A DNA stretch of 64,000 bases from Persephonella marina EX-H1 (GTDB lineage: Bacteria > Aquificota > Aquificia > Aquificales > Hydrogenothermaceae): contig NC_012440.1 of NCBI RefSeq assembly GCF_000021565.1, positions 124,001-188,000 on the forward strand, given 5' to 3'. Under the pieces are notes generated by a model. That model worked only from the letters and a program-made list of their open reading frames with translations, did not search any database and was not told the DNA's origin. Positions 47,315 to 56,188 of the stretch are shown one piece after another; position 1 is the stretch's first letter; the number at the start of each line of letters is the position of its first letter. The translations under genes and the position numbers were made by a program.

Positions 47315-48048
47315 AATAGATCAACTCCACATTTTAGATCGTAAAGGTACTTTAGAAGTTTATCCACATTCTCCCCCTTAAACAGATAACCATGCTGTGG
47401 AGCTATTATATCTACATCTAACTTTTCTACCCTCTTTACCCATTTTCTTAAGGCCTCGTTTGAGGCCATATACCTTTTATGAAAACTATCTATACACTTA
47501 ACATACTCCTCAAAATCCTCAACAAAAAGTTTGTTTTCTGAACATGGGAGAAGACCTGCTCCAATATCCCCTGTGAAAAGTATCTTTGATACAGGATCGT
47601 AAACATTAACATGACCTGGTGAGTGTAAAAAATGGGCGGGAATTATTTTAAGCTTCAGCCTCTCATCCACCTCTAAATCCATCCCTTCATCTGGTATTCC
47701 GTATATCTGGTCTGTCCTTTTAATATCGTAATGGGGGATGAACCTCAGCCATAATTTTGATATATAGGCTTTCGCATTTGTCATCTCAAGCCAAATATTC
47801 AGACCCCCGCAGATATCCGGATCCTGATGTGAAAGAATTATAGCTTTTATATTGTTAAGTTTTGTGTATTTCAGTATTCTTGAGAGGAGTATCGGGAACA
47901 GACCAAACCCTCCCGGATCCAGTATTATACCTTTATTATTGTGAACAATAAGATACTGGTTTGATGGTATTCCTAGCTCTTCCTTGCTCTCTGCGAAACC
48001 CAGTAAAATAAATTTGTGGTTCTTTGAGTCAAAAAGGATCTTATCCAT
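47311..48048 (-). CDS. metallo-beta-lactamase-fold di-iron (ODP-like) protein
   Basis: A 245-residue stand-alone metallo-beta-lactamase domain resembling the oxygen-binding di-iron domain of flavodiiron proteins. It has no flavodoxin domain. Metal ligands are seen in SHQDPD (H74, D76, D78), HSPGH (H146), FTGDIGAG (D161) and APQHG near 220. It precedes and overlaps the GGDEF-EAL gene by 4 bp, so the two are made together. An O2 or NO sensing role feeding c-di-GMP output is inferred from context only; hydrolase activity is possible. Confidence 0.85.
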   Translation of the reverse strand: MDKILFDSKNHKFILLGFAESKEELGIPSNQYLIVHNNKGIILDPGGFGLFPILLSRILKYTKLNNIKAIILSHQDPDICGGLNIWLEMTNAKAYISKLWLRFIPHYDIKRTDQIYGIPDEGMDLEVDERLKLKIIPAHFLHSPGHVNVYDPVSKILFTGDIGAGLLPCSENKLFVEDFEEYVKCIDSFHKRYMASNEALRKWVKRVEKLDVDIIAPQHGYLFKGENVDKLLKYLYDLKCGVDLF

Positions 48049-48154
48049 AAGATTACCTTGTAAAATTATTAAGTGTTACTAAGAATTTTCGGAAGTAAGC
48101 TGAATCTATTTAATATATAATAGGGAAAGTTTAAAAAACTGCTGAAGGAGTAAG

Positions 48155-49330
48155 ATGGGCACACTCAGATTTTTAAATGCTGGAGAGTCACATGGACCTG
48201 CCCTGACCGCAATTATTGAGGGGCTTCCTTCAAATCTCAGGATATCATCTGAGTTTATAAACAGGGAGCTTTCAAGAAGACAGTCCGGATACGGTCGTGG
48301 CGGAAGGATGAAGATAGAAAAGGACAGAGTTGAGATACTCTCAGGTGTCAGATTTGGGTATACACTTGGGTCTCCTGTAACACTTATGGTAAGAAATAAA
48401 GACTGGGAGAACTGGACTGATATTATGGCTGTGGAAGGACAACCTACAGAAAAGAAGGAGATCACAAATCCCCGTCCAGGTCATGCTGATCTTCCAGGGG
48501 GGATAAAGTACGGATTTCACGATCTTAGAAATGTTCTTGAGAGGGCAAGTGCAAGGGAAACCACGACAAGGGTTGCTGTTGGTGCTGTATGTAAACAGCT
48601 TCTTGAGGATATAGGTATAAGAATAGGAAGCTATGTTGTTTCAATAGGTGAGATTTCACTGAGGGATAGGATAAAGGATATTCCCCTTGAGGAAAGATTT
48701 GAAAAGGCAGAAAGTTCTGAGGTTAGAACACCTTTACCTGAGCTTGATCAAGAATTTAAAGAACTGATAGATAGGGCAAGGGAGGAAGGTGAAAGTCTTG
48801 GAGGTGTGTTTGAGGTTTTTGCTGTTGGTGTTCCTGTCGGTCTAGGGAGTCATGTTCACTGGGATAGAAGGCTTGATGGAAGAATAGCACAGGCAATGAT
48901 GAGTATCCAGGCAATGAAAGGTGTTGAGATAGGTGAAGGATTCAGCCTTGCAGAGATGTATGGTTCTCAGGCCCATGACGAGATTTTCTGGGATAAGGAA
49001 AGAGGTTTTTACCACAGAACAAACAGGGCAGGTGGGATTGAAGGAGGAATAACAAACGGAGAACCAATATTAGTCAGGGTAGGTATGAAGCCTATACCTA
49101 CACTTATGAGAAGAAAATCACTCAGATCTGTAAATATAAAAACGAAACAGCCATTTGATGCAGCAAAGGAGAGATCTGATGTGACAGCTGTACCGGCAGC
49201 AGCAGTTGTTGGTGAGGCGATGCTTGCAATAGTTCTTGCTCAGGCTGTTCTTGAGAAGTTTGGTAATGACAACTGGATAGATATAAAGAGAAGGATTGAA
49301 GAATACAGAGCATACACAAGGGAGTTTTAG
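48155..49330 (+). CDS. aroC: chorismate synthase
   Basis: Final shikimate-pathway step, making chorismate from EPSP with reduced FMN. Family motifs are GESHGPALTAIIEGLPS at the N-terminus, the RRQSGYGRGGRMKIE loop, GHADLPGGIKYGFHDLRN and RASARETTTRVAVGAV. The C-terminal part has the RSDVTAVPAAAVVGEAM segment. Length 391 aa. A TATAAT (48116-48121) lies 34 bases before the ATG. The atpB promoter begins at its stop codon. Confidence 0.97.
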   Translation: MGTLRFLNAGESHGPALTAIIEGLPSNLRISSEFINRELSRRQSGYGRGGRMKIEKDRVEILSGVRFGYTLGSPVTLMVRNKDWENWTDIMAVEGQPTEKKEITNPRPGHADLPGGIKYGFHDLRNVLERASARETTTRVAVGAVCKQLLEDIGIRIGSYVVSIGEISLRDRIKDIPLEERFEKAESSEVRTPLPELDQEFKELIDRAREEGESLGGVFEVFAVGVPVGLGSHVHWDRRLDGRIAQAMMSIQAMKGVEIGEGFSLAEMYGSQAHDEIFWDKERGFYHRTNRAGGIEGGITNGEPILVRVGMKPIPTLMRRKSLRSVNIKTKQPFDAAKERSDVTAVPAAAVVGEAMLAIVLAQAVLEKFGNDNWIDIKRRIEEYRAYTREF

Positions 49331-49360
49331 TTTACACGGACTAACTTTTTCTGCTATAAT
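49331..49360 (+). promoter_or_regulatory. probable promoter of atpB-usp-atpE
   Basis: TTTACA (49331-49336) and TATAAT (49355-49360), 18 bases apart, start directly after the aroC stop and lie 47 bases before the atpB start. This is the best promoter match in the window. Confidence 0.6.
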
Positions 49361-49407
49361 AATTGAAGTTTGTGTCATATCGGTAATAACGAATGGAGGC
49401 CTAAGCT

Positions 49408-50043
49408 TTGGAAGGTTTATACATTAATCATGTTCTGTTTGCTGTAGTTGCCCTTGTTGTTGTTCCTGTTATATTTTCAACATTTGCAAAGAAGCCTTCT
49501 TTAGTTCCAACACCTTTACAGAACCTTTTTGAGATGTATATAGAGTTTGTTGATAATATGATAAAAGAGAATATGGGAGAAAAGGGAAGAAAATACTTTC
49601 CCCTTGTTGCAGGTATCGGTCTCTTCGTATTTTTTGGAAACCTTATGGGAATGATCCCGGGGCTTGAGTCCTACACTGCAAATATAAACACAACACTTGC
49701 ACTGGCTTTACTTGTTTTCGTTATATACAACGTTGAAGGTTTCAGAAAGCACGGTATAGGGTACCTCAAACATTTTATGGGACCTATTCCTGTTGCTGCA
49801 CCAATCTTCTTCATAATAGAGATCATATCACATATAAGCAGACCTATAACACTTGCATTACGTCTTTTTGCAAATATGACAGGTGGTGAGCTTATAACTA
49901 TAGTTTTAATCATGCTTGTTCCACTTTTAATTCCTCTTCCAATAATGGTTGTTCACCTGATTGCTGTATTCCTTCAGACATACGTATTTATGATACTTAC
50001 TACAGTTTATATAGCTGGTGCTATCACTGAAGAAGCACACTAA
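49408..50043 (+). CDS. atpB: F-type ATP synthase subunit a
   Basis: Proton-channel subunit of Fo, 211 aa with five hydrophobic segments. The essential arginine is in SRPITLALRLFANMTGGE, typical of the family, and the last helix has HLIAVFLQTYVFMILTTVYI. It is somewhat shorter than the E. coli protein because of a short N-terminus. The start is TTG with GGAGG eight bases upstream. It heads a separate Fo cluster about 7 kb from the F1 genes. Confidence 0.95.
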   Translation: MEGLYINHVLFAVVALVVVPVIFSTFAKKPSLVPTPLQNLFEMYIEFVDNMIKENMGEKGRKYFPLVAGIGLFVFFGNLMGMIPGLESYTANINTTLALALLVFVIYNVEGFRKHGIGYLKHFMGPIPVAAPIFFIIEIISHISRPITLALRLFANMTGGELITIVLIMLVPLLIPLPIMVVHLIAVFLQTYVFMILTTVYIAGAITEEAH

Positions 50044-50054
50044 GGAGTAATTCT

Positions 50055-50453
50055 ATGGTGAATGTGAATAAAGTTCTGGTTTGTGTAGACCTAACACCGG
50101 TTTCGTTAAAGGCTTTAGAGTGGGCTAAAGATATAGCCAGAAGATACGGAAGTGAGCTTGTTGTATACCATGAGATGGAAGATGTTTACACGATGCTAAA
50201 GGTCAGCTCATCTTTCGGGATACCATCTGCACCAGATCTTAAAGAGAATGCAGAAAAAAATGTGAAGGATAGACTGAAACCTCTGCTTAAGGATTTTGAA
50301 GGTTCATACAGGCTTGTTATAGATGCTAAAGGAAAGGTGGTTGACAGGCTCCCTGAGATCGTTGAGGATGAAAAGCCCGATCTTACTGTTATAACCCACG
50401 ATTATGAAAGAGATATACCAAGATTAAACTCGCAAATACTGGTAATAAAATAA
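50055..50453 (+). CDS. universal stress protein family, inserted between Fo genes
   Basis: UspA-fold protein of 132 aa. The N-terminal strand and helix ([20 protein letters not shown]) are typical. The C-terminal ATP-binding signature (GxxGx9GS) is absent, the region reading [19 protein letters not shown], so it is probably of the non-ATP-binding class. It lies 11 bp after atpB and 23 bp before atpE, hence it is cotranscribed with the Fo subunits. A link to membrane energisation is inferred from position only. Confidence 0.85.
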   Translation: MVNVNKVLVCVDLTPVSLKALEWAKDIARRYGSELVVYHEMEDVYTMLKVSSSFGIPSAPDLKENAEKNVKDRLKPLLKDFEGSYRLVIDAKGKVVDRLPEIVEDEKPDLTVITHDYERDIPRLNSQILVIK

Positions 50454-50476
50454 AAAGTAAGGAGGTTTTTACAGTA

Positions 50477-50833
50477 ATGAAGAAATACTCTACCGCATTC
50501 ATAATGTTAATGATGGTAGCAGGTGCTGTCTCAGCTGCTTTTGCTGGTGAGGGTGCTACAGCTGATGCTATGGCAAGAGCTATCTTCTACGGAGGCGTTG
50601 CTATAGGTGCTGGAGTTGCTATAGGTGCTGCTGCTGGAGGTGGTGCTGCTGGACTTGGTAATGCTATTAGAGGTGTTCTTGAAGGTATGGCAAGAAACCC
50701 AAATATGGGTGGAAAGCTTTTAACAACAATGTTTATTGGTATGGCGCTTATAGAAACATTTGTTCTTTACGGACTTTTAATAGCAATCATATTCCTCTTT
50801 ACAGGAATATTTGACGGAAAAGCTGGATTCTAA
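50477..50833 (+). CDS. atpE: F-type ATP synthase subunit c, with signal peptide
   Basis: Rotor-ring proteolipid with an N-terminal extension that is a complete signal peptide (MKK start, hydrophobic core, AAFA before GEG, about 23 residues). Two membrane hairpin helices follow, with a Gly/Ala-rich helix 1 ([12 protein letters not shown]), the ARNPNMGG loop and the carboxylate in [10 protein letters not shown]. The Gln of Na+-coupled c subunits in helix 1 is replaced by Leu by my alignment, so proton coupling is more likely. GGAGG precedes the ATG. Length 118 aa. Confidence 0.95.
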   Translation: MKKYSTAFIMLMMVAGAVSAAFAGEGATADAMARAIFYGGVAIGAGVAIGAAAGGGAAGLGNAIRGVLEGMARNPNMGGKLLTTMFIGMALIETFVLYGLLIAIIFLFTGIFDGKAGF

Positions 50834-50875
50834 AGTTAAAACAGATAGTGTTAAATAGGTAGACTTATAGATCTG

Positions 50876-50910
50876 GAGCGTGCATCTAGTATGTGCGCTC
50901 TTTTTATTTT
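50876..50910 (+). terminator. terminator after atpE
   Basis: A hairpin of ten pairs including two G-U wobbles (GAGCGTGCAT 50876-50885 with ATGTGCGCTC 50891-50900, five-base loop) is followed by TTTTTATTTT. It separates the Fo cluster from rpmH. Confidence 0.85.
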
Positions 50911-50930
50911 ATAAATTCAGGAGGAGTAAG

Positions 50931-51074
50931 ATGCCAGAAAAGGTAAAGGATCATCTTTCAAATAAGAAAAGAAAGAGAACTTCAGGTTTCCTTGCAAGGA
51001 AAAGAACAAAATCTGGAAGAAAGATCCTTGCAAGAAGAAGGAGAAAGGGAAGAAAGAGAATCGCCATCAGCTAA
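50931..51074 (+). CDS. rpmH: ribosomal protein bL34
   Basis: A 47-residue, very basic protein with KRKRTSGFLARKRTKSGRKI and RRRRKGRKRI typical of bL34. The ATG at 50931 is preceded by GAGGAG; a longer in-frame reading from 50880 runs through the terminator and is not used. The N-terminal MPEKVKDHLSN extension is longer than in E. coli. It heads the classic rpmH-rnpA-yidD-yidC-mnmE block. Confidence 0.95.
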   Translation: MPEKVKDHLSNKKRKRTSGFLARKRTKSGRKILARRRRKGRKRIAIS

Positions 51075-51089
51075 AGATGGCGTCCCGTT

Positions 51090-51443
51090 ATGATTACGCT
51101 GAAAGACCGTGAGATAAAAAGTATTCTCTCAAAAGGAAGATCTTTACATACAGAGAACTTTATAGTTATCTACAGAAATAATGATCTTGGATATCCGAGA
51201 TTTGCTTTTATTCTATCCAGAAAATTTTCAAAGAAAGCGGTAGTTAGAAACAGGGCAAAAAGGATTATTAAAGAAGCACTAAGGGCATATTACGGAAGTC
51301 TTAAGAATCTTAGTTATGATATCATTTTTATTGCTAAAAAAAATATCATAGGAAAAAAAACTCAAGACTTATACCGGGATATGGAAAAATTAATTTCTAT
51401 CCTTAGAGAAGGAAATGGACAGATTTCTGATAAAACTTATTAA
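51090..51443 (+). CDS. rnpA: ribonuclease P protein component
   Basis: Protein subunit of RNase P, which trims tRNA 5' ends. The basic 117-residue protein has the conserved [20 protein letters not shown] helix near residues 46-65. There is no strong ribosome site, only 15 bp separate it from rpmH, and the last 29 bp overlap yidD. Its presence matters because Aquifex aeolicus has no recognisable bacterial RNase P; the RNA subunit gene is not in the window. Confidence 0.93.
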   Translation: MITLKDREIKSILSKGRSLHTENFIVIYRNNDLGYPRFAFILSRKFSKKAVVRNRAKRIIKEALRAYYGSLKNLSYDIIFIAKKNIIGKKTQDLYRDMEKLISILREGNGQISDKTY

Positions 51444-51621
51444 GATTTACAAAAAATTTGTATCGCCTGCATTACCAAACAGCTGTAGATATTATCCTAC
51501 ATGTTCAAGTTATGCTATACAGTCTATAGAAAAGTACGGAGCTTTAAAGGGAAGCTTAAAAGCTGTGTGGAGAATTTTAAGATGCAACCCTTTCTCTAAG
51601 GGTGGTGTAGATTATCCATAA
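51415..51621 (+). CDS. yidD: membrane protein insertion efficiency factor YidD
   Basis: Short (68 aa) conserved factor with the cysteine pattern [12 protein letters not shown] and [20 protein letters not shown], which recurs almost unchanged in bacteria. It is thought to help YidC-mediated insertion. It overlaps rnpA by 29 bp in another frame and precedes yidC by 20 bp. Confidence 0.95.
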   Translation: MDRFLIKLIKIYKKFVSPALPNSCRYYPTCSSYAIQSIEKYGALKGSLKAVWRILRCNPFSKGGVDYP

Positions 51622-51641
51622 AAAATTTAGAGAGGTAGCAG

Positions 51642-53255
51642 ATGAACAATAACGATCAGGAAATGCAGAAACGGATGTTTATCTTTTTTATAGCAGTAGC
51701 TGTTCTGCTTATAGCTTACTCCATTATAAGCAGTTATCTCTATCCAACTGAACCTTCACCTGAGAAAAACCAGAAAACTCAGGAAGTGGTTGAGGTTAAA
51801 GAGGAAATAAAAGAGCAAAGAAAGGTACCTGAGCCAGAAGAAAGGATAACCTATAAACAGACAGGAGATTATGACTTACTTTTAGATAAAAGAAGAATAA
51901 ATGCTGATAATCTTAAAGACACAGTCAGGATAAATACAGATTTTGGATATATCGAGATCTCAAAGATAGGGGCAAGAATTGTTTCAATCTACGTTGAAAA
52001 GTTCAAAACAGATATGATAAGTGATTTCTCAAAAACAAACAGACTATTTCCTACAGAGATAATAACAACAAGTCCAGAGCTTACAGCCCTGATAAATTTC
52101 AGCCCTTATTCATTTAGACAGGAAGGGGACAGACTTATTTTTGAACTTAAACAGGGGGATATATCTGTAAGAAAGATATTTGAGGTGAATAAAGATTCTA
52201 CACTATCTTTAAAAATAGATACAGAAGGCCTTGAAAAGTACGGTCTATCTGTTATTAACGGTATATCCTTAAAAGCTGAAAGCAGGGCATTTGGTCATTC
52301 AGGGGCTATAATCAAAACAGACAAGGAGCTTATAAAGCTTGATGCTGATATAGATAAGAAGCAGACAATAAGAGGACATATTTTATGGGCAGGTGAGGAA
52401 AATAAGTATTTTCTCCAGATGCTTGCTGTAAAGGGTGGTTTTTCTGCAACACATGTGGTTCCTATAGCTGAAGAGAAAACCGTTGTTTTCTCGGAGATCC
52501 CAACATCTGTTGAGGGATTCTTCTTTGGCGGACCTAAGCTTTACTCACTTTTAGGTGATATTACTGAAAAATACAAAAAGGAGTGGAACATAGATCTTTC
52601 ACTCAGAGAGAGTATAGATTTTGGTTTCTTCGGTATACTTGGAAAGCCTTTATTCCTTATTATGCACTTTATCTACGACTACATACATAACTGGGGGCTT
52701 ACAATAATAATCCTTACAGTCCTTTTAAGGATAGTTCTCTTCCCTCTGAACCATAAAAGTCTAAAAGCTATGAAAAAGATGGCTGATCTTGCTCCTGAGA
52801 TAAAAAAGTTACAGAAGAAATACCAGAAGGATCCACAGAAGTTACAGGAAGAGATGATGAAGCTTTATGCTGAACATGGAACAAACCCTATGAGCGGATG
52901 CCTTCCGATAGTTGCACAGATCCCTATATTCATAGCACTTTATAACGTTCTTATGGTAACCGTTGAGCTTAAGATGGTTCCATTCCTCTGGGTTCAGGAT
53001 CTTGCAGATAAAGATCCTTACTATATTCTCCCTATTCTTATGGGTGTTTCAATGATAGCCCAGCAGTGGATAACACCTTCATCTGATAAAAACCAGAAGA
53101 TAATAATGTATATAATGGCCTTTGTTTTCACATTCCTTTTTATGAACTTTCCGGCAGGACTTGTTTTATACTGGCTTACGAATAATATATTAGGGATAGG
53201 TCAGAGTTTTATAGTAAACAAACAGATGGGACTTTACAAACCCAAAAACAAATGA
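51642..53255 (+). CDS. yidC: membrane protein insertase YidC
   Basis: Inserts membrane proteins such as subunit c and assists the Sec translocon. Gram-negative type, 537 aa. It has an N-terminal helix (about 11-30), a linker, and a large periplasmic domain (about 60-330). The Oxa1-like domain (about 345-530) has WGLTIIILTVLLRIVLFPLN, PEIKKLQKKYQKDPQKLQEE and MSGCLPIVAQIPIFIALYN. It overlaps mnmE by 4 bp. Confidence 0.97.
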   Translation: MNNNDQEMQKRMFIFFIAVAVLLIAYSIISSYLYPTEPSPEKNQKTQEVVEVKEEIKEQRKVPEPEERITYKQTGDYDLLLDKRRINADNLKDTVRINTDFGYIEISKIGARIVSIYVEKFKTDMISDFSKTNRLFPTEIITTSPELTALINFSPYSFRQEGDRLIFELKQGDISVRKIFEVNKDSTLSLKIDTEGLEKYGLSVINGISLKAESRAFGHSGAIIKTDKELIKLDADIDKKQTIRGHILWAGEENKYFLQMLAVKGGFSATHVVPIAEEKTVVFSEIPTSVEGFFFGGPKLYSLLGDITEKYKKEWNIDLSLRESIDFGFFGILGKPLFLIMHFIYDYIHNWGLTIIILTVLLRIVLFPLNHKSLKAMKKMADLAPEIKKLQKKYQKDPQKLQEEMMKLYAEHGTNPMSGCLPIVAQIPIFIALYNVLMVTVELKMVPFLWVQDLADKDPYYILPILMGVSMIAQQWITPSSDKNQKIIMYIMAFVFTFLFMNFPAGLVLYWLTNNILGIGQSFIVNKQMGLYKPKNK

Positions 53256-54610
53256 TCAAAGATACAATCGTAGCAAATGCAACACCGCTTATCCCTTCAG
53301 CTGTTTCGATTATAAGGATAAGCGGTGATAGGGCTTTAGAAATAGGGAGAAAACTGTTCAGGCTCCCTGAGTCTATCAGGGAGAGAAGAGTATATTTTGG
53401 AAAGATAACAGACAGTAAAGGAAGTGTTATAGATGAGGGGCTCTTTATTTTCTTTAAAGGTCCAAGAAGCTTTACAGGTGAGGATGTTGTTGAGATATAC
53501 CCTCATGGGAGTGTTCCAGTTGTAAAGAAAATTATTGAAGAAGCTGTAAATCTTGGAGCGAGATTTGCACAACCAGGTGAGTTCACAAAGAGAGCATTTA
53601 TAAACGGAAAGATAGATCTTACACAGGCTGAGGCTATAGCCGATCTGATAGAGGCAAGATCTGAAAAAGCTTCCCGTGTAGCTGTAAACATACTTGAAGG
53701 TAAGCTCTCTGAAAAGGTAAAAGAACTTAGAAACAGTCTTTTGTATCTTGTATCACTTATTGAGGCTGAGATTAACTTCCCGGAAGATGTTGAGGAGATA
53801 GATCCAGATCAGATAAAAAAAGGACTGGAACATGTTATTAAAGGGATAGATGATCTTCTAAGAACGTACAGGAAAGGAGAGATCATAAGGGAAGGTATAA
53901 AGCTTGCTATAGTTGGAAGACCAAATGTTGGAAAATCATCTCTCTTTAATGCTCTCGTAGGATATGAAAGGGCTATAGTTTCCGAGTATAGAGGAACAAC
54001 AAGGGATTTTATTGAGGAGACTGTATCAATTAAAGGAATACCTGTTAAACTCCTTGATACAGCTGGATTAAGGGAAACTGAAGACAAAATAGAGCTGATA
54101 GGTATTAAAAAAGCAAAAGAGAAGATAGAGGAAGCTGATGTTGTTATATTTGTTTTTGATCTTTCTGAAGGCTTGACTGATGAGGATCTGAGAATCTACG
54201 AACAGATAAAGTATAAAGATCCTATAGTTGTAGGTAACAAATCCGATCTTGTAAATGAAAAAGAGCTTGATATTTTTAGAAAAAAGTATTATTTTAAGAA
54301 TGTACTATTTGTCAGTACTAAACTTCAGAAAAACTTAGATCATTTAGAAGAAGAGATCTTCCACAAACTTGGAATAATTGAGGATAGCGATTCAGAAATA
54401 TATATAAATCTTAGACATTACAAAGCATTAGAAAAAGCAAAAAATATTCTTAAGAAAACAGTTCAGAATATTGATGAACTGATTGATTTTAAAGAGATTC
54501 TAATGCTTGAGATAAGTGAGGCAGAAAAATATCTCGAGGAAATCACAGGTGAGATAACCACAGAGGATGTTCTTGAAAATATATTCAGTAGATTTTGTAT
54601 AGGAAAATAA
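53252..54610 (+). CDS. mnmE: tRNA modification GTPase MnmE
   Basis: With MnmG it forms 5-carboxymethylaminomethyl-uridine-type modifications at tRNA wobble U34. It has an N-terminal folate-binding domain (1-115, PSAVSIIRISGDRA), a helical domain, and a G domain inserted near 215-375. The G domain has GRPNVGKSS, the DTAGLRETED switch and NKSD motifs. The C-terminus is the conserved CIGK. Length 452 aa. It overlaps yidC by 4 bp. Confidence 0.97.
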   Translation: MIKDTIVANATPLIPSAVSIIRISGDRALEIGRKLFRLPESIRERRVYFGKITDSKGSVIDEGLFIFFKGPRSFTGEDVVEIYPHGSVPVVKKIIEEAVNLGARFAQPGEFTKRAFINGKIDLTQAEAIADLIEARSEKASRVAVNILEGKLSEKVKELRNSLLYLVSLIEAEINFPEDVEEIDPDQIKKGLEHVIKGIDDLLRTYRKGEIIREGIKLAIVGRPNVGKSSLFNALVGYERAIVSEYRGTTRDFIEETVSIKGIPVKLLDTAGLRETEDKIELIGIKKAKEKIEEADVVIFVFDLSEGLTDEDLRIYEQIKYKDPIVVGNKSDLVNEKELDIFRKKYYFKNVLFVSTKLQKNLDHLEEEIFHKLGIIEDSDSEIYINLRHYKALEKAKNILKKTVQNIDELIDFKEILMLEISEAEKYLEEITGEITTEDVLENIFSRFCIGK

Positions 54611-54649
54611 CTGATTCAAAAACAAATCAAAAGGAGGCTAAAAAACGTC

Positions 54650-55915
54650 ATGGTTGAAACAATCACACTGGAAGAACTGAAAAGGATGACTCTTCAGGAA
54701 CTTCAAAAACTTGGTAAAGAGATAGGACTCCAGAGAACAACAGGTTTAAAAAAATCTGAACTTATAGCTAAGATACTTGAGAAAAAGGCTAAAGATGAAG
54801 GCCTGAATTTTATAAAAGGTGTTCTTGAAGTACTTCCAGAAGGTTATGGTTTTATAAGATCAATAGAGAATAACTATGCTCCCCACTCAACAGATATCTA
54901 TGTATCACCTTCACAGATAAAGAAGTTTGGTCTTAGAACAGGTGATTACATTATAGGAATTGCAAGACTTCCAAAGGACAATGAAAAGTACAGAGCACTT
55001 ATAAAGATTGAGGCTGTAAATACTGTAGAACCGGAGAATATAAAGAGAAGACCTATCTTTGATAGGCTTGTACCATTCCATCCAACAGAGAGGTTCAATC
55101 TTGAGTATGATCCATCAGACCTCTCAACAAGGGTCGTTAGCCTGATATCACCTATAGGAAAAGGACAGAGGGGTCTTATAGTCGCTCCACCTAAAGCGGG
55201 AAAAACAGTTCTTATACAGAGACTTGCAAAAGCTCTGATAAAAAATCATCCAGAGGTACATCTTATAATTCTTCTTATAGATGAGAGACCTGAAGAAGTT
55301 ACAGAGATGAGAAGAATTGTTGGTGAAGGTGCTGAGGTTGTTGCATCAACATTTGATGAGCCACCAGAAAGACATATGCATGTTGCAGAGCTTATAGTTG
55401 AAAGGGCTAAAAGGCTCGTTGAGAACGGTCAGGATGTTGTTATACTTCTTGACTCTATAACAAGATTATCAAGAGCTTCTAACGCGATAACACCACCAAC
55501 AGGAAGGGTTCTTTCAGGTGGTCTTGAGGCTACAGCTCTCCAGAGACCTAAAAAGTTCTTTGGAGCTGCAAGGAATATAGAGGATGGAGGAAGTCTGACA
55601 ATACTTGCTACAGCACTTGTAGAGACAGGCTCTAAGATGGATGATGTTATATTTGAGGAGTTTAAAGGAACAGGTAATATGGAACTTTATCTTGATAGAA
55701 GACTTATGGAAAGAAGGGTATTCCCTGCTATTAATATTCCAAAATCAGGAACAAGAAAGGAAGAGCTCTTACTTGAAGACTGGGAGCTTCAAAGGGTATG
55801 GATACTCAGGAAGTTCCTCTCCACAATGGATGAGGTTGAGGCTATGGAGTTCTTACTTGACAAACTTGCAAAATTCAAATCAAATGAAGAGTTCCTCAAA
55901 TCTATGAATGCTTGA
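54650..55915 (+). CDS. rho: transcription termination factor Rho
   Basis: Hexameric RNA helicase ending transcription. The order in 421 aa is an N-terminal helical region ([20 protein letters not shown]), a cold-shock-like RNA-binding domain ([15 protein letters not shown]), and the ATPase core. The core has [16 protein letters not shown] (Walker A), [16 protein letters not shown] and the Q- and R-loops near [25 protein letters not shown] lies before the ATG. It is followed by rpmE and prfA, a frequent neighbour set. Confidence 0.98.
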   Translation: MVETITLEELKRMTLQELQKLGKEIGLQRTTGLKKSELIAKILEKKAKDEGLNFIKGVLEVLPEGYGFIRSIENNYAPHSTDIYVSPSQIKKFGLRTGDYIIGIARLPKDNEKYRALIKIEAVNTVEPENIKRRPIFDRLVPFHPTERFNLEYDPSDLSTRVVSLISPIGKGQRGLIVAPPKAGKTVLIQRLAKALIKNHPEVHLIILLIDERPEEVTEMRRIVGEGAEVVASTFDEPPERHMHVAELIVERAKRLVENGQDVVILLDSITRLSRASNAITPPTGRVLSGGLEATALQRPKKFFGAARNIEDGGSLTILATALVETGSKMDDVIFEEFKGTGNMELYLDRRLMERRVFPAINIPKSGTRKEELLLEDWELQRVWILRKFLSTMDEVEAMEFLLDKLAKFKSNEEFLKSMNA

Positions 55916-55990
55916 TCAACCTGCTTATAAAAGTTAAAATATTAGTTTGCTTGACTTTTAAAAATCTGGAATATATTTGGAGGTAGAAAA

Positions 55991-56188
55991 TTGAAAAAAG
56001 GAATACACCCTGAGCTTAAGGTGACACATTTTGTGTGTGGTTGCGGAAATGAGTTTGATCTACTCTCAACAAAAGGTGGTGTTGTTCACCTTGAGGTTTG
56101 CAACCAGTGTCATCCATTTTACACAGGAAAACTTAAGATAAAACCTCAATTTTTAGAGATAAAAGGGGTGACAGCTGAAAGTAAGTAA
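55991..56188 (+). CDS. rpmE: ribosomal protein bL31, zinc-binding form
   Basis: A 65-residue protein of the cysteine-containing (C+) type: CGCG with C16 and C18, and CNQC with C37 and C40. HPFYTGKLK follows. The start is TTG with GGAGG about seven bases upstream. The stop TAA and the prfA ATG share one base, so translation is tightly coupled. Confidence 0.96.
   Translation: MKKGIHPELKVTHFVCGCGNEFDLLSTKGGVVHLEVCNQCHPFYTGKLKIKPQFLEIKGVTAESK

Noticed and set aside
47360-47368. A perfect DnaA box (TTATCCACA)
   Set aside because: It is a single copy inside the metallo-beta-lactamase-fold gene, with no cluster of boxes, no AT-rich unwinding element and no dnaA nearby.
50834-50930. Possible replication origin, since rpmH-rnpA-yidC-mnmE often lies next to dnaA/oriC
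   Set aside because: The gene upstream is atpE, the gap is only 97 bp with a terminator in it, and no DnaA boxes are seen.
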